A stretch of DNA of 64,000 nucleotides from Tannerella sp. (GTDB lineage Bacteria > Bacteroidota > Bacteroidia > Bacteroidales > Tannerellaceae), in the NCBI GenBank assembly GCA_031276675.1, contig JAISMO010000163.1, positions 1-64,000 on the forward strand. The letters run 5' to 3'. Positions 10,016 through 18,111 of this stretch are shown piece after piece. Within the stretch, counting starts at the first letter, position 1. The number at the start of each line of letters is the position of its first letter. The position numbers and the translations under genes were made by a program. Below the pieces are notes generated by a model. It saw only the letters and a list, made by a program, of their open reading frames with translations, was not told the origin of the DNA and did not search any database.

Positions 10016-10047
10016 CAAAAATACGATAAAATTCCCGTCCGTCGCAA
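10016..10047 (-). promoter_or_regulatory. Promoter of the DUF4924 gene
   Basis: On the minus strand TTG (10045-10047), 21 bp, then TATTTTTG (10016-10023), a full TAnnTTTG match. It is so close to the start codon that the transcript would be leaderless or nearly so. Confidence 0.5.
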
Positions 10048-10295
10048 CCCTTCCGCGAGACTTGCTCCCATTCCGGCGGTCGCATTCTGTCGCCGGAGAC
10101 GTTAAGCGTTTTTCAATGCCGGCACATAAACTTTCCGTATCCTTTTCCCTGAATTTAATTTATGCCTAAACCGGCAATCCCTTATCCTTAATAATGAATG
10201 CATGTCAAACGGGAGCTTCCTTCAAACGAAAACGGATTGTGGATTCTCGGCAAAAAAAATTAACAGGAAAGAGATGTTTCCGCGTAAAAAAACCG

Positions 10296-10303
10296 TATTT
10301 TTG
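10296..10303 (+). promoter_or_regulatory. -7 element upstream of the DUF4837 lipoprotein gene
   Basis: TATTTTTG matches TAnnTTTG and lies 21 bp before the chosen ATG at 10325. A -33 TTG is not clear. It supports the start at 10325 over the upstream in-frame ATG at 10202. The rest of the 10012-10324 divergent gap shows nothing else recognisable. Confidence 0.5.
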
Positions 10304-10324
10304 CCCGCACAAAAACGGATTGAT

Positions 10325-11368
10325 ATGAAAGTTTCGATTTTAAAACCGGTTTGGGGATTCCTTCTGTCAATGACACTGGTATCCTGTGATTTTTTTTCGT
10401 CTTCATCAGGTTCGGTGCTCGTTCGCGCTACCGGCGTGGCTTATGAAGTAGTGGTTGTGGCCGACCATGCGCTGTGGAATGATGCGGTTGGAAATAAAAT
10501 AAAAAACGAACTGCTGATGTCCGTTCCGGGCCTTCCTCAGGCCGAACCGTCCATGACCGTCACACATGTGACTCCTGCCGATTTCAACGGCATGATGACC
10601 TATGTCCGCAATATCCTGATGGTAAGCATTGATCCGTCACGATATACCAAAGTTTCTTTCAATACCGAAAGAGACAGGTGGTCGAGCGGACAGATCGTGA
10701 TTCGCGTGACGTCGCCGGAGAAAAAGATGCTGCTTGATTACCTGGATCAGCATCCGGGACAGCTGGTTGATTATTATACGAAAATAGAAATGTCGCGGAT
10801 GGCGCAGGAGCTTCGGAAAACGCACAGCACGTGGGTCGAAAACAAACTGAAGGAGAAACTCGGCATTGTGCTGTATGTACCGGAAGACTTCGATTCCTAC
10901 AAGGATACGACCGATTTCTTCTGGTCGTCCAACAATGCCAGCACCGGACGGATGGATATCGTCGTGTATACCTTTCCCTATACGGACGTGCATACCTTTA
11001 CGAAAGATTATCTGATTGCCCGACGGGATTCGATCCTGGGTGCAAATATTCCGGGTGCATTTCCGGGTTCCCACATGGCAACGGATACAAGCAATGTATT
11101 CTATGAGGCTGCTACGCAAAGGGGCAAGTACTGCGGCGTGCTGCGCGGGCTGTGGCAGATGGAAGGCGACATGATGGGAGGCCCGTTTGTCAGTTACGCC
11201 CGTGTCGACGAGACTCGTAACCGGGTTGTCGTGGCGGAGGGATTTGTCTATTCGCCGGATACGGACAAACGCACTTACATCAGGCGTCTGGAAGGGTCAT
11301 TGCAGACCTTGGGGCTGCCCGGGGAATCCGATGCAGGAAGAACAGCAAAAACCGGAATGAATGAATAA
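10325..11368 (+). CDS. DUF4837 family lipoprotein
   Basis: 347 residues from the ATG at 10325, where a lipoprotein signal begins (MKVSILKPVWGFLLSMTLVSC, lipobox LVSC, then DFFSSSSGS). The body matches the DUF4837 family of Bacteroidota: an N-terminal AYEVVVVADHALWND segment, a central LGIVLYVPEDF motif near residue 180, and a C-terminal KYCGVLRGLWQMEGDMMGGPF block. Its function is unknown; it should be an envelope lipoprotein. It overlaps the start of pdxA by 8 bp, so the two are translationally coupled. Confidence 0.8.
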   Translation: MKVSILKPVWGFLLSMTLVSCDFFSSSSGSVLVRATGVAYEVVVVADHALWNDAVGNKIKNELLMSVPGLPQAEPSMTVTHVTPADFNGMMTYVRNILMVSIDPSRYTKVSFNTERDRWSSGQIVIRVTSPEKKMLLDYLDQHPGQLVDYYTKIEMSRMAQELRKTHSTWVENKLKEKLGIVLYVPEDFDSYKDTTDFFWSSNNASTGRMDIVVYTFPYTDVHTFTKDYLIARRDSILGANIPGAFPGSHMATDTSNVFYEAATQRGKYCGVLRGLWQMEGDMMGGPFVSYARVDETRNRVVVAEGFVYSPDTDKRTYIRRLEGSLQTLGLPGESDAGRTAKTGMNE

Positions 11369-12488
11369 AGCAGCTATGGAAAGAAGACTGATCAGGACAG
11401 GTATCACGCATGGCGACCCTAACGGCGTCGGCTATGAGGTGTTATTAAAAACGTTTGCAGATGAACGGATGGTCGAATTGTGTACGCCGGTGGTTTACGG
11501 TTCTCTGAAAATCGCGCTGTTTCACCAGCGGACCATGAACCTGCCGCCCGTAAGTTTTGAAATCATCAACCGGGCGGAGGAAGCGGTAGACGGTAAAATC
11601 AACCTGATTAATTGTGTGGATGAAAACCTGAGAATCACGCCGGGACAGGCGTCGCCGGAAGCAGGCCTCGCGGCATACAGGTCGCTGGAAGCCGCCGTTG
11701 CCGACATCAAACGGGGCGCAATTGATACGCTGCTGACGGCTCCGATCAACAAACACTCGATCCGGAGCGAGGATTTTCACTTCCAGGGTCATACGGAGTA
11801 TCTGGAAGCGCGTTTCAGGGGAGAAGGCGACAGGTCGAGCAGGGCGCTGATGATCCTGATGCAGGATCAGTTGCGGATCGCGCCGGTTACGGGCCACATT
11901 CCGCTGGAAGAAGTGAAAGCGCAAATCACGAAGGAACGGATTGTCGAAAAACTGAACCTTTTCAACGTTTCGCTCAAGCAGGACTTTGCGATTGTCAGGC
12001 CGCGCATTGCGGTACTGTCACTCAATCCCCACGCCGGCGACGGGGGAGTGCTGGGTTCGGAAGAAGAAACGGTGATCCGTCCGGCAATAGCGGAAGCGGA
12101 CCAGTGCGGCCTGACGGTTTTCGGCCCCTATGCGGCGGACGGATTTTTCGGCTCGTCGGCCTACACCCGGTTTGACGGCATTTTAGCCATGTATCATGAT
12201 CAGGGGCTGATTCCGTTCAAAATACTGGCAATGGAACACGGCGTCAACTATACGGCCGGACTGCCCGTGGTACGTACTTCGCCGGCTCACGGAACGGCCT
12301 ACGACATTGCCGGGCGGAATCAGGCTTCGGAAGAATCGTTTCGCCGGGCGCTGTTCGTATCAATGGACATCTTCCGGAACCGGAAGATGCACCGCAGGAT
12401 AACGGCCAACCCGTTGCAGAAGCAATACGTGGACAGGGGCGGCGACAACGTCAAGCTCGACCTGACCGCAGAAGACCCGACCGAATAG
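11361..12488 (+). CDS. pdxA: 4-hydroxythreonine-4-phosphate dehydrogenase
   Basis: 375 residues, near the usual PdxA length with a slight extension. Recognisable blocks are GITHGDPNGVGYEV at about residues 12-25, LLTAPINKHSI near 130 (metal-binding His region), TGHIPL near 178, LNPHAGDGG near 220 and MYHDQGLIPFK near 278. The enzyme oxidises 4-phosphohydroxy-L-threonine in vitamin B6 (pyridoxal phosphate) synthesis, using NAD and a divalent metal. It is coupled by overlap to the DUF4837 gene and followed 6 bp later by the cytidylyltransferase. In Bacteroidota PdxA commonly lies outside a B6 operon. Confidence 0.9.
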   Translation: MNKAAMERRLIRTGITHGDPNGVGYEVLLKTFADERMVELCTPVVYGSLKIALFHQRTMNLPPVSFEIINRAEEAVDGKINLINCVDENLRITPGQASPEAGLAAYRSLEAAVADIKRGAIDTLLTAPINKHSIRSEDFHFQGHTEYLEARFRGEGDRSSRALMILMQDQLRIAPVTGHIPLEEVKAQITKERIVEKLNLFNVSLKQDFAIVRPRIAVLSLNPHAGDGGVLGSEEETVIRPAIAEADQCGLTVFGPYAADGFFGSSAYTRFDGILAMYHDQGLIPFKILAMEHGVNYTAGLPVVRTSPAHGTAYDIAGRNQASEESFRRALFVSMDIFRNRKMHRRITANPLQKQYVDRGGDNVKLDLTAEDPTE

Positions 12489-12494
12489 TTTCAA

Positions 12495-12977
12495 ATGCAA
12501 GATTCAAAACAGCGTATGTTTAAGGATAAGACTATTGTATATACATCGGGAACATTTGACATGTTCCATTACAATCATTTGCGAATGATTAATTACGCCC
12601 GCAGTCTGGCGGATATTCTGATTGTGGGCGTGAGCACGGATGAACTGGTGTCGTCGTACAAGACGCCTCCCATCATCCCCTTCAACGAACGTCTCCAAAT
12701 CATTGAAGCGCTGAAAACGCCCGACATCGTCGTGCCGCAACACACGCTTGACCATGCGGAGATTGTCAGGAAACTGAATATTGACGCCTTCGTGGTAGGA
12801 GATGACTGGTACGGCAAATACGACTACCTGAGAGATCTTAACGTGCAGGTTTTTTATTTCCCCTACGGAACCGGCGTGTCGTCGTCTTCCCTGAAAAAGA
12901 CGATTTACGACAGCTACGAAAAACATTTGCAGCAGCAGCGAAAAGCCAAACCGGAATCGGTAAAAATACCGCAGTAA
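12495..12977 (+). CDS. Glycerol-3-phosphate cytidylyltransferase-like nucleotidyltransferase
   Basis: 160 residues; an in-frame ATG at 12516 is an equally good start, since MFKDKTIVYTSGTFD aligns with the TagD N-terminus. The nucleotidyltransferase motif reads GTFDMFHYNH, where the canonical HxGH is HxNH. The second motif is PYGTGVSSSSLKK, matching the RTxGISTT region. The family activates a phosphoalcohol with CTP to give a CDP-alcohol. With the following SDR, CDP-alcohol phosphotransferase and acyltransferase it probably supplies the activated head group of a lipid. The alcohol could be glycerol, ribitol or another polyol. Confidence 0.75.
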   Translation: MQDSKQRMFKDKTIVYTSGTFDMFHYNHLRMINYARSLADILIVGVSTDELVSSYKTPPIIPFNERLQIIEALKTPDIVVPQHTLDHAEIVRKLNIDAFVVGDDWYGKYDYLRDLNVQVFYFPYGTGVSSSSLKKTIYDSYEKHLQQQRKAKPESVKIPQ

Positions 12978-12992
12978 GACAAACGAACGAAC

Positions 12993-13721
12993 ATGGCGAA
13001 ACTGGCTTTTATCACGGGTGGCACCAAAGGCATCGGCAAAGCGGTTGCCTCCTGCCTGGCCGGGGCCGGATACAACCTGCTGCTGACATACGGTTCCGAC
13101 CATGCAGCAGCCGTTGCAACGGCCGGGGCCATCCGGGCGGCGCACGGCGTATCTGTGTCCGTGTTGCAGGCAAGCATTGAGGATGTGCGATCAATTGATG
13201 TAATCGACGCTTACCTGAAAGAGCGCATGATGATGCCGGATGCGGTCGTGCTCAATGCCGGACTGACCTGCCGGACGCCGTTTGAACGGATGACGCCGGC
13301 AGCATGGGAGCACGTATTTTTCGCAAACATACACTTCCCGGTCTTCCTGTTGCAGCGGATTGCCGGACGGATTCCGGCGGGAGGGAGCGTTACTTTCACC
13401 GGTTCGCTGATGGGAATCGTACCTCATGCCACTTCGCTGGCCTATGGCGTGAGCAAAGCCGCCGTCCATGCGCTGACCGGAAACCTGGTCAAGTTTTTGT
13501 CCCCCGTCGGGATTCGTGTGAACGCGGTAGCGCCCGGATTTGTGGACACCGAATGGCAGAAGGACAAACCTGCGGACATCCGCCGGAGCATTGAGGGGAA
13601 AGTGGCTTTGGGGCGCTTTTGCCGTCCGGACGAAGTGGCGGAAGTATATAAAATGCTGATTGAAAACACCTGTTTTAATGGAGAAGTCATCGTCGTCAGC
13701 GGCGGTTATTCATACAAATAA
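12993..13721 (+). CDS. Short-chain dehydrogenase/reductase (3-oxoacyl-ACP reductase-like)
   Basis: 242 residues. NAD(P)-binding TGGTKGIGKA at 8-17, NAG near 84, catalytic Ser near 130 (TFTGSLMG), YGVSK (Tyr and Lys) near 150, and VNAVAPGFVDTE near 175. It is a complete classical SDR. By context, between a CDP-alcohol-forming enzyme and a CDP-alcohol phosphotransferase, it may reduce a polyol-phosphate precursor in the same way TarJ-like enzymes pair with TarI, or it may be a FabG-like reductase. The sequence does not decide between these. Confidence 0.8.
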   Translation: MAKLAFITGGTKGIGKAVASCLAGAGYNLLLTYGSDHAAAVATAGAIRAAHGVSVSVLQASIEDVRSIDVIDAYLKERMMMPDAVVLNAGLTCRTPFERMTPAAWEHVFFANIHFPVFLLQRIAGRIPAGGSVTFTGSLMGIVPHATSLAYGVSKAAVHALTGNLVKFLSPVGIRVNAVAPGFVDTEWQKDKPADIRRSIEGKVALGRFCRPDEVAEVYKMLIENTCFNGEVIVVSGGYSYK

Positions 13722-13727
13722 TAAAGC

Positions 13728-14651
13728 ATGAAGAAGGAAGAACTGCTGGAAAAGGAATTTGTCTTGTCGCTCAAATCCGTAGAAACGGAAAATACCCTGG
13801 ATTTGTATTTCTATCGCCCCGTCGGCTACCTGCTGGCGCGTGCGTTCCGCAATACAAGAGTCACGCCGAACATGGTGACGGTCGTCTCCATTTTCATCGG
13901 CGCCGGCAGCGGACACCTGTTTTATTTTAACAAATGGAGTTACAGTCTGACGGGCATTCTGCTGCTGGTGCTGGCCAACCTGCTGGACTGTGTAGACGGC
14001 CAGCTGGCACGTTTGACGGGGCGAAAATCGGAAATCGGCCGTATCCTGGACGGCGTGGCCGGCGACATCTGGTTTATCCTGATATACACAGCCTTTGCGC
14101 TGCAACTGACCCATACCTTCGGAACAGCATGGTTTTTTCTTCCGGCGATTTTTTCCGGCCTTTCTCACCTGGTGCAGGCCAATATCACGGACTATTACAA
14201 AACGCTGCATCTCTATTTCGTAAGCAAGGAGAAAGGATGCGAGTTTCGGAGCCGGGAGCAGGTCAGGGCGCAGCAACAACGCACGAAAAAAGGCCTGTAC
14301 CGTTTCTTTTATTTCCTGTATGAGGCTTATACCTGCCTGCAGGAACACCTGACGCCGGCGTTGCAGCAACTGATGAAAACCCTTCATGAACGATACGGCG
14401 ACGACCTGCCGGAAATGCTCCGGCAGGATTTCCGCAGGCAAAGCCGCCGGCTGATGAAACGCTACATAGACTTGCTGACCTTCAATGGCCGCACCCTCGT
14501 TTTGTTTGCCGTGGTATTGAGCGGACATGTATGGGTCTATTTTATTTATGAAGGGCTTGTGCTCAACCTGGTCCTGTGGAAATCAATACGGAAGCATGAA
14601 AGAATGTGTCGCCGGATCAGCGAAAAAGTCGCAAACCACGCATTTGGCTAA
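13728..14651 (+). CDS. CDP-alcohol phosphatidyltransferase family membrane protein
   Basis: 307 residues with several membrane helices (about 60-80, 90-110, 125-150, 250-285). The signature is DGQLARLTGRKSEIG followed by RILDGVAGD at about residues 87-110. Consensus is DGxxAR-x8-G-x3-D-x3-D; here the last interval is four residues, with Gly where the last Asp is expected and Asp one position later. The family moves a phosphoalcohol from a CDP-alcohol, or a phosphatidyl group from CDP-diacylglycerol, at the inner membrane. A cytosolic helical segment rich in Arg and Gln lies at about 170-250. The partner substrate is probably made by the upstream cytidylyltransferase. Confidence 0.75.
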   Translation: MKKEELLEKEFVLSLKSVETENTLDLYFYRPVGYLLARAFRNTRVTPNMVTVVSIFIGAGSGHLFYFNKWSYSLTGILLLVLANLLDCVDGQLARLTGRKSEIGRILDGVAGDIWFILIYTAFALQLTHTFGTAWFFLPAIFSGLSHLVQANITDYYKTLHLYFVSKEKGCEFRSREQVRAQQQRTKKGLYRFFYFLYEAYTCLQEHLTPALQQLMKTLHERYGDDLPEMLRQDFRRQSRRLMKRYIDLLTFNGRTLVLFAVVLSGHVWVYFIYEGLVLNLVLWKSIRKHERMCRRISEKVANHAFG

Positions 14652-14672
14652 AAGGAATGTTTGGACGGAAGA

Positions 14673-15500
14673 ATGAAAAAGACGGTAATCGACATACATG
14701 ATTTGCAGGAAATGGCCCCTGTTTTCAAAGGCAGACTGGGGACTTTTCTGGGGAAAAAGCTGCTGAAGTGGATCGGGATGGACAAGGTCAATCGGATTCA
14801 TGCCAACCACTGCCACTTGCATGGTTCGGCGTTCACTTCGGCCCTGCTGTCCGACCCGCTGATGGATGTGAAGTACGAGATACACGGCGCCGAACGGCTC
14901 GACTCGCTGCCTCCCGGCGCATTTGTCACCGTATCGAACCACCCGGTCGGTTCGCTGGACGGCATCATCCTGATTGATATTTTTGCTTCGCGGCGCGACG
15001 ATTTTTGCGTAATGGTCAACGGCATCCTGACGAGAATCGGCGCCATGAAAGACCATTTCATTTCCGTCGTTCCCCGGACAGATCCCGAAGCCGGCGCCGA
15101 CCCGGCCAACGTCAACGGCATCCGGGCCGCGCTCGGACACCTGAAAGACGGACACCCGGCAGGTTTTTTCCCGGCCGGCGCCATGTCCTTTCTCAACGGC
15201 AGGAAACAGATACGGGATTTGCCCTGGACACACAGTGTCATCCGACTGATTCGCAAGATCAACGTACCGGTTTATCCCGTTTACTTCGACTGTCGCAATT
15301 CGTACTTTTTCTACCTGCTGGGGAGAATCAACTGGAAACTGCGCGTTCTGCGCGTGCCCTCCGAAGCGTTCAACAAACGCGGCGAAACACTGCATGTCCA
15401 TATCCGGGAACCGCTTGCGCCCGAAGTCCTCCGTCAATGCAAGGATGATGACGAACTGGCAGACTTCCTCTACCGTACCACCTATGGCGACGGTTGTTAA
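14673..15500 (+). CDS. Glycerol/lysophospholipid acyltransferase family protein
   Basis: 275 residues from the ATG at 14673; an in-frame ATG at 14661 adds four residues. The acyltransferase motif I is SNHPVGSLDG near residue 88, a His-x5-Asp spacing typical of the haemolysin/OlsA-like branch, followed by FPAGAMSF near 166 (motif III, usually FPEGT/S) and PVYPVYFD near 205. It transfers an acyl chain from acyl-ACP or acyl-CoA to a lysolipid or N-acyl amino-acid lipid at the membrane. It is the last gene of the pdxA-to-acyltransferase run, consistent with a lipid-making cluster. Confidence 0.7.
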   Translation: MKKTVIDIHDLQEMAPVFKGRLGTFLGKKLLKWIGMDKVNRIHANHCHLHGSAFTSALLSDPLMDVKYEIHGAERLDSLPPGAFVTVSNHPVGSLDGIILIDIFASRRDDFCVMVNGILTRIGAMKDHFISVVPRTDPEAGADPANVNGIRAALGHLKDGHPAGFFPAGAMSFLNGRKQIRDLPWTHSVIRLIRKINVPVYPVYFDCRNSYFFYLLGRINWKLRVLRVPSEAFNKRGETLHVHIREPLAPEVLRQCKDDDELADFLYRTTYGDGC

Positions 15501-15599
15501 CGTAACAGGCTTCCGTGTTCATCTGTAAAATCCGTGTTGTCCGCGTGCCGAAAACGTTGGAGACATCCTCCCTTTTTTACTGCAATAACGGCGGATTGC

Positions 15600-16262
15600 T
15601 CACGGCACGACGGCGCTTCCAATTTCACTCCACGGCCCGCGTTGGCCCTTCACGTTCTGCCAGCAGAGGGCGACGTAAACCGTTTTCCCGCGTTCATCTT
15701 CGGTGAACTCAAGCATGTACGGGGTGCGGGTTGCCAGCACGTTGCGGGTAAGCGCCTCGGGGGAAGCGGGCGGAGCGTCGAGCACGGCATAGGCGACGAC
15801 GGCGCCGTTCACGCCGCCGGGTTTCGCCCTGCTCCGGCTGCCCATGTCGCGAAACAGGAGTTTCAGGCGACGAAAATCAACCACCTCAATCTCAAGTTCC
15901 GGACGGGTGTGCGGCACGGTGGTAGCCGTGTACGTCGAGGTGCGCACGTGAAGTCCCAGCGCAACGCGCTGCGCATCGGTAATGACGGGGTTCTTCAGGC
16001 GGAATCCGGCCAGCGTGCGGATGATATTCACAAGCGTCCTGCGGGCAGCGTTCTTTTCCGCCACAATGACGGAGGTTTTCGCCGGACTGTCGGCCTTCGC
16101 CTGAAGCGCGGCAAACGACTCCCCTGCCTTTTGCAGGCCGGAAATCTCGCCGGACGGAATACCCCATGCCGAAGCATTTGCAGTTACCTGCGCGGTGAAA
16201 TTGGCACTCCAGGGCACCAGTTCCGAATCTTTTTTGGGAATGTAGTCTGATCTTACGCTCAT
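15600..16262 (-). CDS. Hypothetical protein with a fibronectin-III-like C-terminal half
   Basis: 220 residues, no signal peptide. The N-terminal half is helical (VPWSANFTAQVTANASAWGI then SGLQKAGESFAALQAKAD), followed by a K/R-rich helix with EKNAARRTLVNIIRTL. The C-terminal half ends in a strand pattern (YMLEFTEDERGKTVYVALCWQN then GPWSEIGS) like a fibronectin type III fold with a closing WxN...GPWSEI. Similar unnamed proteins occur in Bacteroidota; I know no function. A decayed relative may lie at 16705-16914. A -7 element TATCTTTG is at 16305-16312. Confidence 0.6.
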   Translation of the reverse strand: MSVRSDYIPKKDSELVPWSANFTAQVTANASAWGIPSGEISGLQKAGESFAALQAKADSPAKTSVIVAEKNAARRTLVNIIRTLAGFRLKNPVITDAQRVALGLHVRTSTYTATTVPHTRPELEIEVVDFRRLKLLFRDMGSRSRAKPGGVNGAVVAYAVLDAPPASPEALTRNVLATRTPYMLEFTEDERGKTVYVALCWQNVKGQRGPWSEIGSAVVP

Positions 16263-16304
16263 TGCTTTCTATTTTACAACATAAATAACTGCCGTTTCAC
16301 TGTG

Positions 16305-16312
16305 CAAAGATA
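16305..16312 (-). promoter_or_regulatory. -7 element upstream of the 220-residue hypothetical gene
   Basis: Minus-strand TATCTTTG, full TAnnTTTG match, 43 bp upstream of the ATG at 16262. The nearest TTG lies 16 bp farther upstream, slightly close for a -33 element. Confidence 0.5.
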
Positions 16313-16349
16313 GCGTTTTTTTTTTGTACAATATCCTGCCTATCCTGTT

Positions 16350-16660
16350 TTTATATTTTCCGATTACTCGGAAATATTTTTCTGTTATCCGGAAATATTT
16401 TTGAATAATGCAGAAAGATTTCTACATAATATGGAAATATTTTCGAGTGATGCGGAAATATTTTTTGACAATCCGAAAATATTTCTGAGTAGTGTAGAAA
16501 TATTTCTGAGTAGCATAGAAATATTTTCGTGTAATTTGAAAATATTTCCGGGCAGTGAGAAAATATTTTTTTGTAACGTGAAACAGTTTCTGAATAAGGT
16601 ATATACATTTTCGGATAATAAAAAAATGATTCCGTAAAACGAAAAAATGATTATCCGGGC
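16350..16660. repeat. Palindromic tandem array, 21-bp period, about 14 units
   Basis: Units start every 21 bp from 16350 (16371, 16392, 16413 and so on to 16644). Each starts with the 10-bp palindrome GAAATATTTC or a close variant (GAAATATTTT, AAAATATTTC), followed by about 11 variable bases often ending in G. Units at both ends are more degenerate. Because 21 is a multiple of three, both strands show spurious open frames with heptad peptides such as KIFPHHS. The array lies between two minus-strand genes. Confidence 0.9.
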
Positions 16661-16704
16661 GGCGACAGGCCGTGTTTTTTCTGTAAAATCAGGCTGATTT
16701 GTGT

Positions 16705-16914
16705 TTACCGCCGACCCGGCGATGCGGTACGGCTCCTCCATGGCCCCGGCCAGCGCAGGAAGGAAAGAAAGACAGGCAACACCCGTTCCGCCCAAATGAT
16801 CGGAAGCTTAGCCGGCGGATACCGAAAGTGATCTGCCGTGTTTCCCGACAGGGCGCCCGCGGTAATCCCCCATCCCGCCTGCTTTGCGGCAGTAGAAACG
16901 ATCGCACGGTTCAT
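16705..16914 (-). pseudogene. Possible decayed paralogue of the 220-residue hypothetical protein
   Basis: On the minus strand the segment AAKQAGWGITAGALSGNTA resembles ANASAWGIPSGEISGLQKA of the gene at 15600-16262. The frame is then lost, and a second frame continues to about 16660 with NTNQPDFTEKTRPVAARI, where the 21-bp array begins. This looks like the 5' part of a relative interrupted by frameshift and by the array. The similarity is short, so this is tentative. Confidence 0.35.
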
Positions 16915-17019
16915 TCTTTGAAATCATTTTATATCCGCCGGTTTCGGTTCACCCGTAAAATGTTTTTGCACTTCCCGAAGATGAATCGCGTGCAGTAAAA
17001 ACTGTTTCCAGGGGGTATG

Positions 17020-18111
17020 CTATTCCGTTTGCAGGAAAAGGTCAATCAGCTGCCTGGCAGCGACGAAAGAACTGAGTTCGCTGTTCAGTACTTTCCGCTC
17101 CATCAGGGGCAGTAAGCGCTCAATCTTCGGATGATGATAGAAGGCATTGTGCAGCATGTCCCGGATGCTCTCATACATCCAGTAGCGGGACTGTTCGTTC
17201 CGTCTGTGCTCAAAATATCCGTTGGCTTTCGTAAAGGCAATGCAGGCGTCGATCATGTCCCAGATTTCTTTTATGCCCGTATTATAATAGCCTGAATAGG
17301 TGAGTACCTGCGGTGTCCAGCCGGACGCTGCGGGTGGGAAGAGGTGCAGGGCATTCCGGAAATGCGATGCGGCCAGTCCGGCACGGTGGATGTTGTCGCC
17401 ATCGGCTTTGTTGATGACAATGCCGTCGGCCATCTCCATGATACCGCGTTTTATGCCCTGCAATTCGTCTCCCGTACCGGCCAGCTGAATCAGCAAAAAA
17501 AAGTCGACCATGGAATGGACGGCTGTCTCACTCTGTCCGACGCCGACCGTTTCCACAAAAACGGTATCGAAACCGGCCGCCTCACACAGGATAATGGTTT
17601 CACGTGTCTTGCGGGCAACTCCACCCAGCGAACCGGCCGTTGGGGAAGGGCGTATGAATGCGTTTTTTTCACGAGCGAGCGCTTCCATGCGTGTTTTATC
17701 GCCCAGGATACTGCCCCTGGAACGTTCACTGCTGGGGTCGATGGCCAGTACGGCCAGTGTGTGGCCTTTTTTCAACATGTACATTCCGAAAGCGTCAATG
17801 GAAGTGCTTTTGCCGGCTCCCGGCACGCCCGTGATCCCGATCCTTACGGAGCGGCCGCTCCGAGGGAGGCATCGCTCAATGATTTCCTGTGCTTGCCGGT
17901 GATGTTCGTCCCTGACGCTTTCGACCAGTGTGACGGCCTGGCTGAGGACGGCTATGTCGCCGCGGAAGATACCTTCCGTAAACTCGGAGGTGGTATACAT
18001 TCTGGGGCGCGTGAACCTTTTGAAATAAGGGTTGACGGACGGGGCATCCGTCACTCCCTCATTTACTTTCAGTCCCTTGTATTGCGCCTCATTTTCGGGA
18101 TGTTCCATCAT
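17020..18111 (-). CDS. meaB: Methylmalonyl-CoA mutase-associated GTPase MeaB (ArgK family)
   Basis: 363 residues. Walker A GITGVPGAGKST near residue 97, DPSSERSRGSILGDKTRM near 128, ETVGVGQSE near 187, and the G4 motif NKADGDN near 234. MeaB is a G3E P-loop GTPase that loads and protects adenosylcobalamin on methylmalonyl-CoA mutase in the succinate/propionate pathway. The mutase genes are not in the window. The start (ATG ATG at 18111/18108) overlaps the stop of the preceding DUF1573 gene, so it is the last gene of a coupled unit. Confidence 0.9.
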   Translation of the reverse strand: MMEHPENEAQYKGLKVNEGVTDAPSVNPYFKRFTRPRMYTTSEFTEGIFRGDIAVLSQAVTLVESVRDEHHRQAQEIIERCLPRSGRSVRIGITGVPGAGKSTSIDAFGMYMLKKGHTLAVLAIDPSSERSRGSILGDKTRMEALAREKNAFIRPSPTAGSLGGVARKTRETIILCEAAGFDTVFVETVGVGQSETAVHSMVDFFLLIQLAGTGDELQGIKRGIMEMADGIVINKADGDNIHRAGLAASHFRNALHLFPPAASGWTPQVLTYSGYYNTGIKEIWDMIDACIAFTKANGYFEHRRNEQSRYWMYESIRDMLHNAFYHHPKIERLLPLMERKVLNSELSSFVAARQLIDLFLQTE

